From positions 744,001-808,000 of the forward strand of contig NZ_FOFN01000001.1 of the NCBI RefSeq assembly GCF_900111025.1: a DNA stretch of 64,000 nt, read 5' to 3'. The position numbers and the translations under genes are program-made. This stretch comes from Hyunsoonleella jejuensis. GTDB lineage: Bacteria; Bacteroidota; Bacteroidia; Flavobacteriales; Flavobacteriaceae. Positions 1 to 8,004 of the stretch are shown piece by piece. How positions within the stretch are numbered: position 1 is the first letter of the stretch; every line of letters starts with the position of its first letter. The notes below the pieces were generated by a model that was not told the origin of the DNA, ran no database searches, and was given only the letters and a program-made list of their open reading frames with translations.

Positions 1-1
1 A

Positions 2-1093
2 AACATTGATGTTCTTGGAGCTCAAGGCTGGACTGTAGGTTCTGCAAATGTACAAGGTTCAGGGTTTCAAAGTGGAGCATTTGCCAATGAGGATTGGTTG
101 ATTTCTCCTGAAATTGATTTAACAGGTCAAACAGGTTTGAGGTTTCAGATTAATCAAGAAATTGATTTATTTGGTAGTCCTGTAGACCTATTTGATATTA
201 TAATATCAACAAATTACACAACTGGTACAGACCCTATGGCTGCAACTTGGACTGCATTAGATTTTGATAAGACCGCATACGGTAACTTAACTCTATCTCC
301 AGATCTAGATTTTTCTGCTTATGATGGTCAAACTATTCATGTAGCATTTAAATATACATCTACAGATGATGTGTCTCCAAGATGGAGAATAGAGTCCTTC
401 TCTATTAAAACAGTTGGTGTTGAAGGAGATACTAATAGAAAGGGCGCCTACTATGCGTATAATGGTTCACGTTGGGAATTAGACACTAATTCATATTATC
501 TAAGTGGTTCAGATTATGATAGTATGGGTGAAAGTAGAGATAGACCAGGAAGATTTGATAATTTCAGTAGCTCGGTTCGACCAGAAGATTATCTTCCAAG
601 ATTTTTAGACAATACACCGCCATACAATTTCGCACAGGAAGAGGATCAAATCTTCTTAATATATAGGTTTTTTAACGGTAGTACAGTATTAAGAGGCAAT
701 TCTTATACTTTTACTAATGGTGTATGGACACCGCACCAAACAAAACTGCAATTCGGTCATGATGGAAAGAAATGGGTTCCAGATAATACAATAAAGTATG
801 TTATGGGGTCTTCCGATTATACTAATATTGTAGAAGCACTTTCTACCAAATATCCAGATGCAACAAGTAGCATGAAAAATTTTGGAAACATGGATAGAAG
901 AGCTGGGAATAGTGCAGAATGGACTAATGATATGGTACTGGAAGCTATTGCAGTTGTTTTAGATATTATAAACCCTACTGCAGCTGCAGGTCAGAAATAC
1001 ATAGTTACAATTGATGTTTTCAACGGATCTAGAACTACAGAAGATTTTGCAGTAATCAAAGATGAAACTACTGGCGAGTGGATTTACCAATAA
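2..1093 (+). CDS. Choice-of-anchor J domain protein with duplicated C-terminal domain (5' truncated)
   Basis: The frame is open from base 2, so the gene starts before the window; 363 codons are visible. The first ~140 visible residues form a choice-of-anchor J (jelly-roll, adhesin-like) domain: DWLISPEIDL, then HVAFKYTSTDD and WRIESFSI. The remainder looks like two copies of one ~100-residue unit, beginning at about base 446 (YNGSRWELD...SGSDYDSMG) and base 752 (HDGKKWVPD...MGSSDYTNI). Such proteins are normally exported, surface-associated lipoproteins in Flavobacteriia, often with an N-terminal DUF5689 domain that would lie outside the window. Only 23 bases separate it from the endonuclease I gene, so the two are probably co-transcribed. 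The domain call is good; the function is unknown. Confidence 0.8.
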   Translation, partial: NIDVLGAQGWTVGSANVQGSGFQSGAFANEDWLISPEIDLTGQTGLRFQINQEIDLFGSPVDLFDIIISTNYTTGTDPMAATWTALDFDKTAYGNLTLSPDLDFSAYDGQTIHVAFKYTSTDDVSPRWRIESFSIKTVGVEGDTNRKGAYYAYNGSRWELDTNSYYLSGSDYDSMGESRDRPGRFDNFSSSVRPEDYLPRFLDNTPPYNFAQEEDQIFLIYRFFNGSTVLRGNSYTFTNGVWTPHQTKLQFGHDGKKWVPDNTIKYVMGSSDYTNIVEALSTKYPDATSSMKNFGNMDRRAGNSAEWTNDMVLEAIAVVLDIINPTAAAGQKYIVTIDVFNGSRTTEDFAVIKDETTGEWIYQ

Positions 1094-1116
1094 TAATGAA
1101 TACTAATTATAATTAT

Positions 1117-1881
1117 ATGAAAAAATTAATTTTAATATTTGTCTCTCTTTGTTTTGTTGCATGTGTTAACAACGACCGCGTAGCACCAGAAGTGGGTTTA
1201 GGATTAAATGTACCCGAAGATTTAGAATTGTATTATGCTACACTTAAATTGACGCAAGATAACGAAGAAAACTATGATGCTTTAAGAAAGCTTACAGTTG
1301 ATAACCATACTAACATTTTATCTTACGGTAGAAGGCATGATTATCTATATAACGCAGATGAAGATCTTTCTAATCCAGATAACGTAACTTTAATGTATAC
1401 AGGTGAAAGCAGGTATTGGGAAGAATATACATCTAGTAGTAATGACTACAATCCGCAAACGTTTAATACAGAACATGTATATCCGCAGTCTTTATTGCGA
1501 CTTTCTGATGCTGTAACAGACTTACATCATTTAAGATCTGTTGATGCTGATGTAAATAGCGACAGAAGCAACCTTCCTTTTGTTGATGGTAGTGGGGCCA
1601 ACCAAAGAATTGGAGATGGTTGGTATCCAGGGGATGAGTGGAAAGGCGATGTAGCTAGAATGATATTGTATTTAAATGTTAGATATCGAGAAAAAATTGA
1701 AAAAGTAGGAACTGCAGAATTATTCTTAAAATGGAATGTAGAAGACCCTGTTTCAGCTTTTGAAATGCAACGTAACGAAGTTATTTTTTCTGCTCAAGGT
1801 AACCGCAATCCATTTATAGATAATCCTTATTTGGCAACATTAATTTGGGGAGGCGACGCTGCTGAAAACAAATGGGAATAG
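1117..1881 (+). CDS. Endonuclease I family lipoprotein (EndA/NucM-like)
   Basis: A predicted secreted non-specific DNA/RNA endonuclease of 254 residues. The start at 1117 gives a clean lipoprotein signal (MKKLILIFVSLCFVAC, lipid Cys16). In-frame codons upstream (GTG 1078, ATG 1096) only add a tail without signal character. Endonuclease I motifs are present: TEHVYPQS near residues 118-125 with the catalytic His, DLHHLRSVDADVNSDRSN at about 135-152, and an ARMILYLNVRY helix. The family cleaves nucleic acid with a divalent metal; the lipid anchor predicts action at the cell surface or periplasm. It follows the anchor-J gene closely and is ended by a strong terminator, so the pair is likely one transcript dedicated to extracellular nucleic acid. 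Confidence 0.9.
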   Translation: MKKLILIFVSLCFVACVNNDRVAPEVGLGLNVPEDLELYYATLKLTQDNEENYDALRKLTVDNHTNILSYGRRHDYLYNADEDLSNPDNVTLMYTGESRYWEEYTSSSNDYNPQTFNTEHVYPQSLLRLSDAVTDLHHLRSVDADVNSDRSNLPFVDGSGANQRIGDGWYPGDEWKGDVARMILYLNVRYREKIEKVGTAELFLKWNVEDPVSAFEMQRNEVIFSAQGNRNPFIDNPYLATLIWGGDAAENKWE

Positions 1882-1902
1882 GCTAAATGCTATGATAAAT
1901 TT

Positions 1903-1935
1903 AAACCGCTTCTTTTCATGAGGCGGTTTTTTTAT
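1903..1935 (+). terminator. Rho-independent terminator after endonuclease I
   Basis: Stem AAACCGC/GCGGTTT with a ten-base-range loop, followed by a T run, 22 bases after the endonuclease I stop codon. Confidence 0.85.
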
Positions 1936-1948
1936 AAACTAAAATCAC

Positions 1949-1956
1949 TATTTTTG
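1949..1956 (+). promoter_or_regulatory. Bacteroidota -7 box before the four-helix membrane protein
   Basis: TATTTTTG matches TAnnTTTG and lies 24 bases before the ATG at 1981, just past the upstream terminator. No TTG -33 element is visible at the usual distance, so this is a moderate call. Confidence 0.5.
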
Positions 1957-1980
1957 AAATCAGAATAAAATAAAACGATC

Positions 1981-2421
1981 ATGTACGAAACAATTCAAGT
2001 ATTACATTCCTATTGGGCATATCTTGTTCTTTTAATATTAGTTCTAGCAACTGGAAATGCTATTGTAAAATCTATTGGAGGAAAAGAATACAGTGCAAAG
2101 GATTTCAGAATTTCATTATTTACTTTAATTGTGTCGCACATTCAATTATTAATAGGTTTGATTTTATATTTCGTTTCACCAAGATTAGCGCTTTTTGGAG
2201 AATTGGGCATGGGTGGTGTAATGGGTGATTCTATAAACAGGTTGTACTTGGTAGAGCACCCTCTAATAAATATTATCGCGGTAGCTTTAATTACAATAGG
2301 ATACTCTAAGCATAAAAAGAAATTAACTTCAGCACCAAAACTTAAAACAATAGCAATTTTTTATTCTATTGCGTTGATCTTATTCTTATCAAGAATTCCT
2401 TGGGATGCTTGGTTAGGCTAG
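1981..2421 (+). CDS. Small four-helix membrane protein, cytochrome b-like
   Basis: 146 residues with four hydrophobic helices (roughly 12-30, 43-65, 88-106 and 122-140). Conserved-looking His residues lie in or beside helices (HSYW, SHIQLLIG, EHPLIN), compatible with haem ligation as in small cytochrome b-like proteins. Flavobacterial homologues carry names such as cytochrome B and, wrongly, ribosomal protein L27; the genuine L27 is at 59747-60007 here. It has its own promoter-like box and ends 8 bases from the convergent nuclease gene. Haem binding is an inference from His placement; the function is unknown. Confidence 0.75.
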   Translation: MYETIQVLHSYWAYLVLLILVLATGNAIVKSIGGKEYSAKDFRISLFTLIVSHIQLLIGLILYFVSPRLALFGELGMGGVMGDSINRLYLVEHPLINIIAVALITIGYSKHKKKLTSAPKLKTIAIFYSIALILFLSRIPWDAWLG

Positions 2422-2429
2422 AAATGGTT

Positions 2430-3503
2430 CTATTTTACTTCTTTAATCAAATACATATAAACTGGAAAATGGTCGCTAAAACCATTGCTAAACCCGCCGT
2501 CATTCCAGCTTCTGAAAGGGTAACCCTTGTATTTTCCATTTGAAGTGATGAGGTAATTTTTATTGAAAACACCTGCCTTATAATACCTAAAGGACGAATA
2601 TTCTTTCTCAAGAAATGATTTGGATATAATGATTTGATCAAACAAACTCCAATTATCACGATAGGCTGTAGTGCCTAATCCACCTCTATAATAGTTTTCA
2701 AAAGGATTGTAAAGATTGTTAGTATTTACTTTATTACGTTTTCGTTTTGTTTTTAAAGCGTCTTTTAAACTAGCGTTATTGGGGTTGTCGTTCAAATCTC
2801 CCATAACAATTACTTTGGCATAAGGGTTTTCAGATTGAAGCGAATCTATGATATGCCTATTTAATTTTGCAGCAGCAATGCGTTTGGGTTCGCTTCTAGT
2901 TTCACCACCACGTCGCGATGGCCAATGGTTAACGATAATATGAATTAAATCGTCTTCCAGTTTGCCACTTACCAATAATTGATCTCTGGTCGTAATACGT
3001 TTTCCGTCCTGGTCATCATAAATTTTTAACTCGTAAGTTTTAGAACCAGTAGGTGTGAAGAGTTTTTTTTGATACAACAACCCAACATCAATGCCTCTTG
3101 CATCAGGCGAATCGTAATGTACAATACCGTAATCTTTTTCAATTAAGGTAGAATCATTCACAATATCATCTAAAACAGTTTTGTTTTCAACTTCACAAAC
3201 ACCGATAATTGCGGGTGTGTTTTGGGTAACTTCTTTTCCAATTTCAGAAATTACCCAAGCCATATTTTTCACTTTCTGATAGTATGCTTTTTTTCGATTT
3301 GTCTTGAGTTCCATAATAGGGCTATACTCATCAAACTTCAAAGGGTCATTTATAGTATCAAAAAGATTTTCAAGATTATAAAACGCAATAGTGTGAATTT
3401 TGAACGTTTTCTCTTGGCTATTAGCAAATATTGATATACTAAAAGCCCATAGAAATAAGAGCAATTTTAAAAAATTCATATAGTACATCTGAAAAATTTT
3501 CAT
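2430..3503 (-). CDS. Secreted endonuclease/exonuclease/phosphatase (EEP) family protein
   Basis: 357 residues. An N-terminal signal peptide (hydrophobic stretch 10-27, cleavage near FANSQ) predicts export. The EEP (DNase I-like) fold is indicated by FYNLENLFD (41-49), GVCEVEN (101-107, metal-binding Glu), VNHWPSRRGG (191-200), MGDLNDNP (234-241) and SDHFPVY near the C-terminus, so all catalytic positions look intact. The family includes DNases, AP endonucleases and phosphodiesterases. Export next to endonuclease I and a TonB receptor suggests extracellular nucleic-acid or phosphoester degradation. It is a paralogue of the non-exported EEP protein at 8965-9933. Internal Met6 or Met9 are alternative starts. 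Confidence 0.87.
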   Translation of the reverse strand: MKIFQMYYMNFLKLLLFLWAFSISIFANSQEKTFKIHTIAFYNLENLFDTINDPLKFDEYSPIMELKTNRKKAYYQKVKNMAWVISEIGKEVTQNTPAIIGVCEVENKTVLDDIVNDSTLIEKDYGIVHYDSPDARGIDVGLLYQKKLFTPTGSKTYELKIYDDQDGKRITTRDQLLVSGKLEDDLIHIIVNHWPSRRGGETRSEPKRIAAAKLNRHIIDSLQSENPYAKVIVMGDLNDNPNNASLKDALKTKRKRNKVNTNNLYNPFENYYRGGLGTTAYRDNWSLFDQIIISKSFLEKEYSSFRYYKAGVFNKNYLITSNGKYKGYPFRSWNDGGFSNGFSDHFPVYMYLIKEVK

Positions 3504-3526
3504 AAAGCTATGAGCAAATCTTAAGC

Positions 3527-3534
3527 CAAAGTTA
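3527..3534 (-). promoter_or_regulatory. -7 box upstream of the secreted EEP nuclease
   Basis: On the minus strand TAACTTTG matches TAnnTTTG, 23 bases upstream of the start codon at 3503. A TTG exists further upstream, but at 26 bases it is more widely spaced than usual. Confidence 0.5.
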
Positions 3535-3603
3535 GCCTATTGATTTAAATTTATTAGAATCAATAAGTTACTTTTTCTTATTATTGGTGTCATAAAAGTG
3601 TAC

Positions 3604-6405
3604 ATGGATAAAATAACCCTTATTTTATTATTCGCAATTTTTTCATTTTTTGGGTTTTCCCAGCAAACTATTATTAAGGGAAGCGTTAAAGATGCCGTGT
3701 CCTTGCAGCCCATATTAAATGTTACTATTGAGTTGGAAGGCACAGAATTAGTAGTGCTATCAGATGTTCAAGGTGAGTTTAGTTTTAATACTAATGTGCC
3801 CCTAGGAGAGCAAATTCTCAAAATTTCCAAAACGGGATATAATATCAAACGTTTCCCGATTATTGTAAATAAAGGACAAACGATTGATATTTCAGATATG
3901 ACTTTAGAGCGCGATTTGTCGCAAAGTCAAGATTTGTTTACCATTACATTATCTGATGATGAGTTGGATAACGATGCTATTGGAGCAGACAACATTACAG
4001 GTTTGTTATCTTCTTCTTTAGATGTTTTTCAGCGTACGGCTGCTTTTGAATTTAGTCAGTCGTTTTTTAGATTAAGAGGTTTAGATTCTGAAAACGGTAG
4101 TGTTCTTATTAATGGAATACCAATGAATAAATTGTTTAATGGACGACCACAATGGAGTAATTGGGGCGGATTAAATGATGTAATGCGAAATCAAGAGTTA
4201 ACCACTGGTTTAGCACCTTCCGATTATAATTTTGGAGGCATTTTAGGAACCACTAATATTAATGTTAGGGCATCACAAGCAAGACAAGGAGGGCGACTTA
4301 CCTATTCTTCATCCAATAGGAGCTACTCCAATCGGTTAATGGCAACCTATGCTTCAGGATTATTAAAAAATAATTGGGCTTATACCCTTTCTTTGGGTAG
4401 ACGTTGGGGAAATGAAGGCTATCAAGAAGGGACGTTGTATGATGCAAATTCTATTTTTATTTCTGTTGAAAAGAAACTTAATGACAAACACAGTTTAAAT
4501 TTTACAGGGATTTATGCACCAAATCGGAGAGGAAAATCATCACCAAATACGCAGGAGGTTTTTGATATAAAAGGAATAAGATATAATGAGTATTGGGGAT
4601 GGCAAGATGGTGAACAACGTAATTCTCGTATCAAAGAGGTAGAAGAACCTATTGTAATGTTGAATCATTATTGGGACATATCTTCGAAAACAAGATTAAA
4701 TACTAATGTAGCCTATCAATTTGGAAAATTAGGCAATAGCCGATTGGACAATAATGGCACCGATTTGGTAAACGGTGTGCCAGAAGGTGGTGGCGCAAAT
4801 CCAAGTCCTAGCTATTACCAAAAATTACCAAGTTATTTTGAACGCAATTTTCCTGATGATTTGCAGTTTGCCTATTTAGCACTTCAGGAGTTTCAAAACA
4901 ATGGTCAAATTGATTGGAATTCTTTATATGAAGCTAATATTTCGAATGCTCAAACAGGAGGAAATGCGCGATACGCGTTGTATGAAGATCGTGTAGATGA
5001 TACTCAATTTACCTTTAATTCTGTTTTAAATTCAGAATTGAATGACAACGTATTTTTAAATGCAGGTGCAAGTCTTCAAAGGTTAAAGTCAGAGAATTTT
5101 GCTGAGGTTTTGGATTTATTGGGAGCCTCAACGTATTTGGATATAGATCAATTTGCTGAGGATGTTAATGAAGCACAGAACGATTTACAAAATCCGAATA
5201 GACTGGTTGGTGTGGGCGATACCTTTAAATATAATTACAACCTATTTGCAAATGTGATTAATGGATTTGCACAAGCCCAATTTCGATATAACAAGTTAGA
5301 TGTCTTCTTATCTGGTAGCCTAACAAGCACACAATACCAGCGAGAGGGATTGTACCAAAATGGTGCATTTCCAGATAATTCTTTAGGGAAAGGTGAGACA
5401 TTAAACTTCTTAGGTTTCGGCTTAAAAGGTGGCGTTACCTATAAAATTTCGGGAAAGCATTTATTAAATGTCAATAGTGGGTATCTCACTAAAGCGCCTT
5501 CCTTGAGAAACACGTATTCCAATTCAAGAGAAAATCATAATGTGGTGCCAAATATTACAGAAGAAAAAATACTGTCTGCGGATGCGAGTTACATCTTCCG
5601 ATCGCCCATTATAAAAGCAAAATTAACGGGGTACTATACCAAGATTCAAGATGCAAATGAAATCTCTTTTTTCTTTGCTGATGGTATTGGTGGCGATAAT
5701 GTAGCATTTATTCAAGAAATTTTACAGGGTATTGATAAGCAACACATCGGTACAGAATTGGGCATTGAAGCGCAAGTAACACCTACAATTAAATTGAAAG
5801 GTGTAGCATCGGTTGGTCAGTTTACTTACGCTAATAATCCTAATTTATATTTAACTACAGAAGCGGATGATGAATCTATTGCTGCTGGTTTTGTTGATGG
5901 GTTTAAGGATTTTGGACAAGCAAATCTTAAAAACTATAAAATTGCTGCTGGTCCGCATCGCGCCTATTCTGTTGGTTTTGAATATCGAGATCCTGATTTT
6001 TGGTGGTTTGGTGCTACTGTAAACTTTTTTACAAATACGTATATTGATGTGAGTCCGTTAACCCGTTCTTCAAATTTCACTACAGATTTTGATGGTAATG
6101 TATTTAACGATTATGATGAAGCATTGGCTAGAGAGCTTTTAAGGCAAGAGCGTTTTGATGATTATATGGTAGTGAATTTGGTGGGTGGAAAATCTTGGAA
6201 AATAGGAAGTAAATATATAAGTGTTTTTGCAAGTATAAATAATTTGTTAGATGAAGTTTTTAAAACTGGCGGATTTGAACAGGGCAGAAATGCGAATTAT
6301 AGAGAGTTGAGAAATGATAAAGCTTTAGATACTCCAGTTTTCGGACCGAAATACTGGTATGGACGTGGTGCAACCTATTTTTTGAATGTGAATTATAGAT
6401 TTTGA
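3604..6405 (+). CDS. TonB-dependent receptor with carboxypeptidase-regulatory-like domain
   Basis: 933 residues. The ATG at 3604 gives a signal peptide (MDKITLILLFAIFSFFGFSQ); a GTG two codons earlier is unlikely. Residues ~22-100 form a carboxypeptidase-regulatory-like beta domain (GSVKDAVSLQPILNVTIELEG), followed by the plug (~120-230, with FRLRGLDSENGSVLINGIPMN) and a long outer-membrane barrel ending in an aromatic residue (NVNYRF). It would import a ligand too large for porins using TonB energy. No SusD partner follows; instead a DUF5689/anchor-J lipoprotein is next, and secreted nucleases precede it on the other strand. That context suggests nucleic-acid fragments or phosphate compounds as substrate, but substrate identity is inference. 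Confidence 0.92.
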   Translation: MDKITLILLFAIFSFFGFSQQTIIKGSVKDAVSLQPILNVTIELEGTELVVLSDVQGEFSFNTNVPLGEQILKISKTGYNIKRFPIIVNKGQTIDISDMTLERDLSQSQDLFTITLSDDELDNDAIGADNITGLLSSSLDVFQRTAAFEFSQSFFRLRGLDSENGSVLINGIPMNKLFNGRPQWSNWGGLNDVMRNQELTTGLAPSDYNFGGILGTTNINVRASQARQGGRLTYSSSNRSYSNRLMATYASGLLKNNWAYTLSLGRRWGNEGYQEGTLYDANSIFISVEKKLNDKHSLNFTGIYAPNRRGKSSPNTQEVFDIKGIRYNEYWGWQDGEQRNSRIKEVEEPIVMLNHYWDISSKTRLNTNVAYQFGKLGNSRLDNNGTDLVNGVPEGGGANPSPSYYQKLPSYFERNFPDDLQFAYLALQEFQNNGQIDWNSLYEANISNAQTGGNARYALYEDRVDDTQFTFNSVLNSELNDNVFLNAGASLQRLKSENFAEVLDLLGASTYLDIDQFAEDVNEAQNDLQNPNRLVGVGDTFKYNYNLFANVINGFAQAQFRYNKLDVFLSGSLTSTQYQREGLYQNGAFPDNSLGKGETLNFLGFGLKGGVTYKISGKHLLNVNSGYLTKAPSLRNTYSNSRENHNVVPNITEEKILSADASYIFRSPIIKAKLTGYYTKIQDANEISFFFADGIGGDNVAFIQEILQGIDKQHIGTELGIEAQVTPTIKLKGVASVGQFTYANNPNLYLTTEADDESIAAGFVDGFKDFGQANLKNYKIAAGPHRAYSVGFEYRDPDFWWFGATVNFFTNTYIDVSPLTRSSNFTTDFDGNVFNDYDEALARELLRQERFDDYMVVNLVGGKSWKIGSKYISVFASINNLLDEVFKTGGFEQGRNANYRELRNDKALDTPVFGPKYWYGRGATYFLNVNYRF

Positions 6406-6410
6406 AACAG

Positions 6411-6440
6411 AAGCCGCACCTAACCTCCCCAAAGGGGAAG
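6411..6440. repeat. CCTCCCC/GGGG palindromic repeat, copy 1
   Basis: Contains CCTAACCTCCCC-AAA-GGGGAAG, a small palindrome with a flanking CCTAACC, just after the TonB receptor stop. The reverse complement of the copy at 6541-6574 has the same CCCTAACC and CCTCC...GGAGG organisation, so the two copies face each other across the start of the next gene. Such sequences are dispersed in many Bacteroidota genomes. Confidence 0.7.
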
Positions 6441-6516
6441 AACTCTAACTCTTGAGGAATGGAGTACTTAAAAAAGGGAAGGGCATTTGAAATTAAGAGT
6501 TTAAAATATTTTGAAT

Positions 6517-7980
6517 ATGAGTAAAAAGATAAAAGTAAGCATTCCCCTCCTTATGGAGGGGTTAGGGGAGGCCTTTTTGATTGGAATACTTTTAGTTTGC
6601 TTTTCCTGCGTAAACGACGACGATTTTGGAGTGCCAAATATCACGAGTGAAGACCCAATGATTCCAGCTGAAAAGCTAACAACGTTTAAGGCTATAAAAT
6701 CGCTTTACGAACAGACGGTTAATGGCGGAAATACAACGGTAATTATTGAAGATGATATTTATATTGAAGGTTATGTGGTGTCTTCAGATGAAGGTGGTAA
6801 CTTTTTTGAAGAATTGATTGTTCAGAATAAAACGGATAACAGCAATCCTGATAACGATCCACGATTAGGGTTTAAAATTGATATTAATCAAAGTAGTTTA
6901 TCAGACACTTATCAGTTTGGTCAAAAGGTGTTTGTGAAAATGCAAGGGTTGACTATTGGTGAAACGAGCGGTGTGGTTACCATTGGAAAAGGTAATGGAA
7001 CTAGTGTGCAACAAATTCAGCCTTCGGAATATAAAGATATTGTATTGCGAACCAATACTATTGTAGAAATACAACCTAAAATAGCAGAACCTCAAGATTT
7101 GACTGAGGCAGACTTAAGCACATTCATTCAGCTCAACAATATGCAACTTAATCGGTTTGAATTAGGTGCCACATTTGCCAGTGAATCTTTTGATGAATTT
7201 GATGGCTTGCGACTCATGGAAAGTTGTGATTCTGGTGTACAAATCATTATGCAAACTAGTACCTTTTCAGATTTTAAATCGCTGATTGTACCACAAGGAA
7301 ATGGTAGCATTACTGGGATTTTTAGTCGCGATTTTAGAGATGATTTTAATGTGATTTTGCCTAAAAGTTCTTCTGATATTAATTTTGAAAGTGATGACAG
7401 ATGCGACCCATTAGAGTTTTCTTGTGGTCTTGCCTCAACAGTAGGATCACAGAATTTATTGTATGAAGATTTTGAGTCGCAACGAAATAATAGACCCATT
7501 GAAATTGATGGTTGGACAAATTATATTGAAGCAGGAACGGAAGCTTGGGAGGGTTATTCTTCAACATCGTCAAATGCGTCTTTAGGGCGTTCTTGTAGAT
7601 TTCAATCGGCTAGTTCTGGTGATGAAAGTAATATTGGTTGGTTAATAACTCCTCCAATAGATTTGGATGCGCAAGATGGCGAGTCCTTGCGCTTCAAAAC
7701 CTCAAACAGTTTAGCCGATAGCAGTTATATGGAAGTGTTTTATGCTGATGACTGGGATGGTACCGAAGCAGGTGTTACAGCTGCAACGTGGCAAATTTTA
7801 AGTGACGCTTATGTTGTAAAAGATTCTGATTCTTTTGCGGAATGGTTTAGCTCTGGTAATGTAGATTTATCCTGCCTTTCTGGAACCATTCATATCGCAT
7901 TTAAATATACGGGAAGCGGGCAATCTACATTTGATGGCGTTTATGAGTTGGATGAAATTAGTGTAGATTATACGCCATAG
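6517..7980 (+). CDS. DUF5689 and choice-of-anchor J lipoprotein
   Basis: 487 residues from the ATG at 6517 (an upstream TTG at 6511 is unlikely). A lipoprotein signal ends at LLVCFSC (lipid Cys31), but its n-region carries an unusual acidic insert (IPLLMEGLGEA) encoded by a palindromic repeat. Residues ~45-250 match DUF5689, with the OB-like IYIEGYVVSSDEGGNFFEEL opening; ~310-487 are a choice-of-anchor J domain (GWLITPPIDLDAQDG, FDGVYELDEISVDY). It lies directly downstream of the TonB receptor and probably acts as its surface partner. OB-fold relatives bind nucleic acid, which fits the neighbouring nucleases but is not shown here. Confidence 0.85.
   Translation: MSKKIKVSIPLLMEGLGEAFLIGILLVCFSCVNDDDFGVPNITSEDPMIPAEKLTTFKAIKSLYEQTVNGGNTTVIIEDDIYIEGYVVSSDEGGNFFEELIVQNKTDNSNPDNDPRLGFKIDINQSSLSDTYQFGQKVFVKMQGLTIGETSGVVTIGKGNGTSVQQIQPSEYKDIVLRTNTIVEIQPKIAEPQDLTEADLSTFIQLNNMQLNRFELGATFASESFDEFDGLRLMESCDSGVQIIMQTSTFSDFKSLIVPQGNGSITGIFSRDFRDDFNVILPKSSSDINFESDDRCDPLEFSCGLASTVGSQNLLYEDFESQRNNRPIEIDGWTNYIEAGTEAWEGYSSTSSNASLGRSCRFQSASSGDESNIGWLITPPIDLDAQDGESLRFKTSNSLADSSYMEVFYADDWDGTEAGVTAATWQILSDAYVVKDSDSFAEWFSSGNVDLSCLSGTIHIAFKYTGSGQSTFDGVYELDEISVDYTP
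6541..6574. repeat. CCCCTCC-TTAT-GGAGGGG palindromic repeat, copy 2, inside a signal peptide
   Basis: A perfect 7-base stem (CCCCTCC/GGAGGGG) followed by TTAGGGGAGG. It lies inside the first 20 codons of the DUF5689 lipoprotein and is translated in frame as IPLLMEGLGEA, separating the basic n-region (MSKKIKVS) from the hydrophobic core (FLIGILLVCFSC). It is related to, and inverted relative to, the copy at 6411-6440. Confidence 0.8.
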
Positions 7981-8004
7981 AAACTACTTGTAATTGTTTA
8001 TAAA

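Noticed and set aside
1981-2421. Ribosomal protein L27 label sometimes attached to this membrane protein family
   Set aside because: Sequence is a four-helix membrane protein; true L27 is at 59747-60007.
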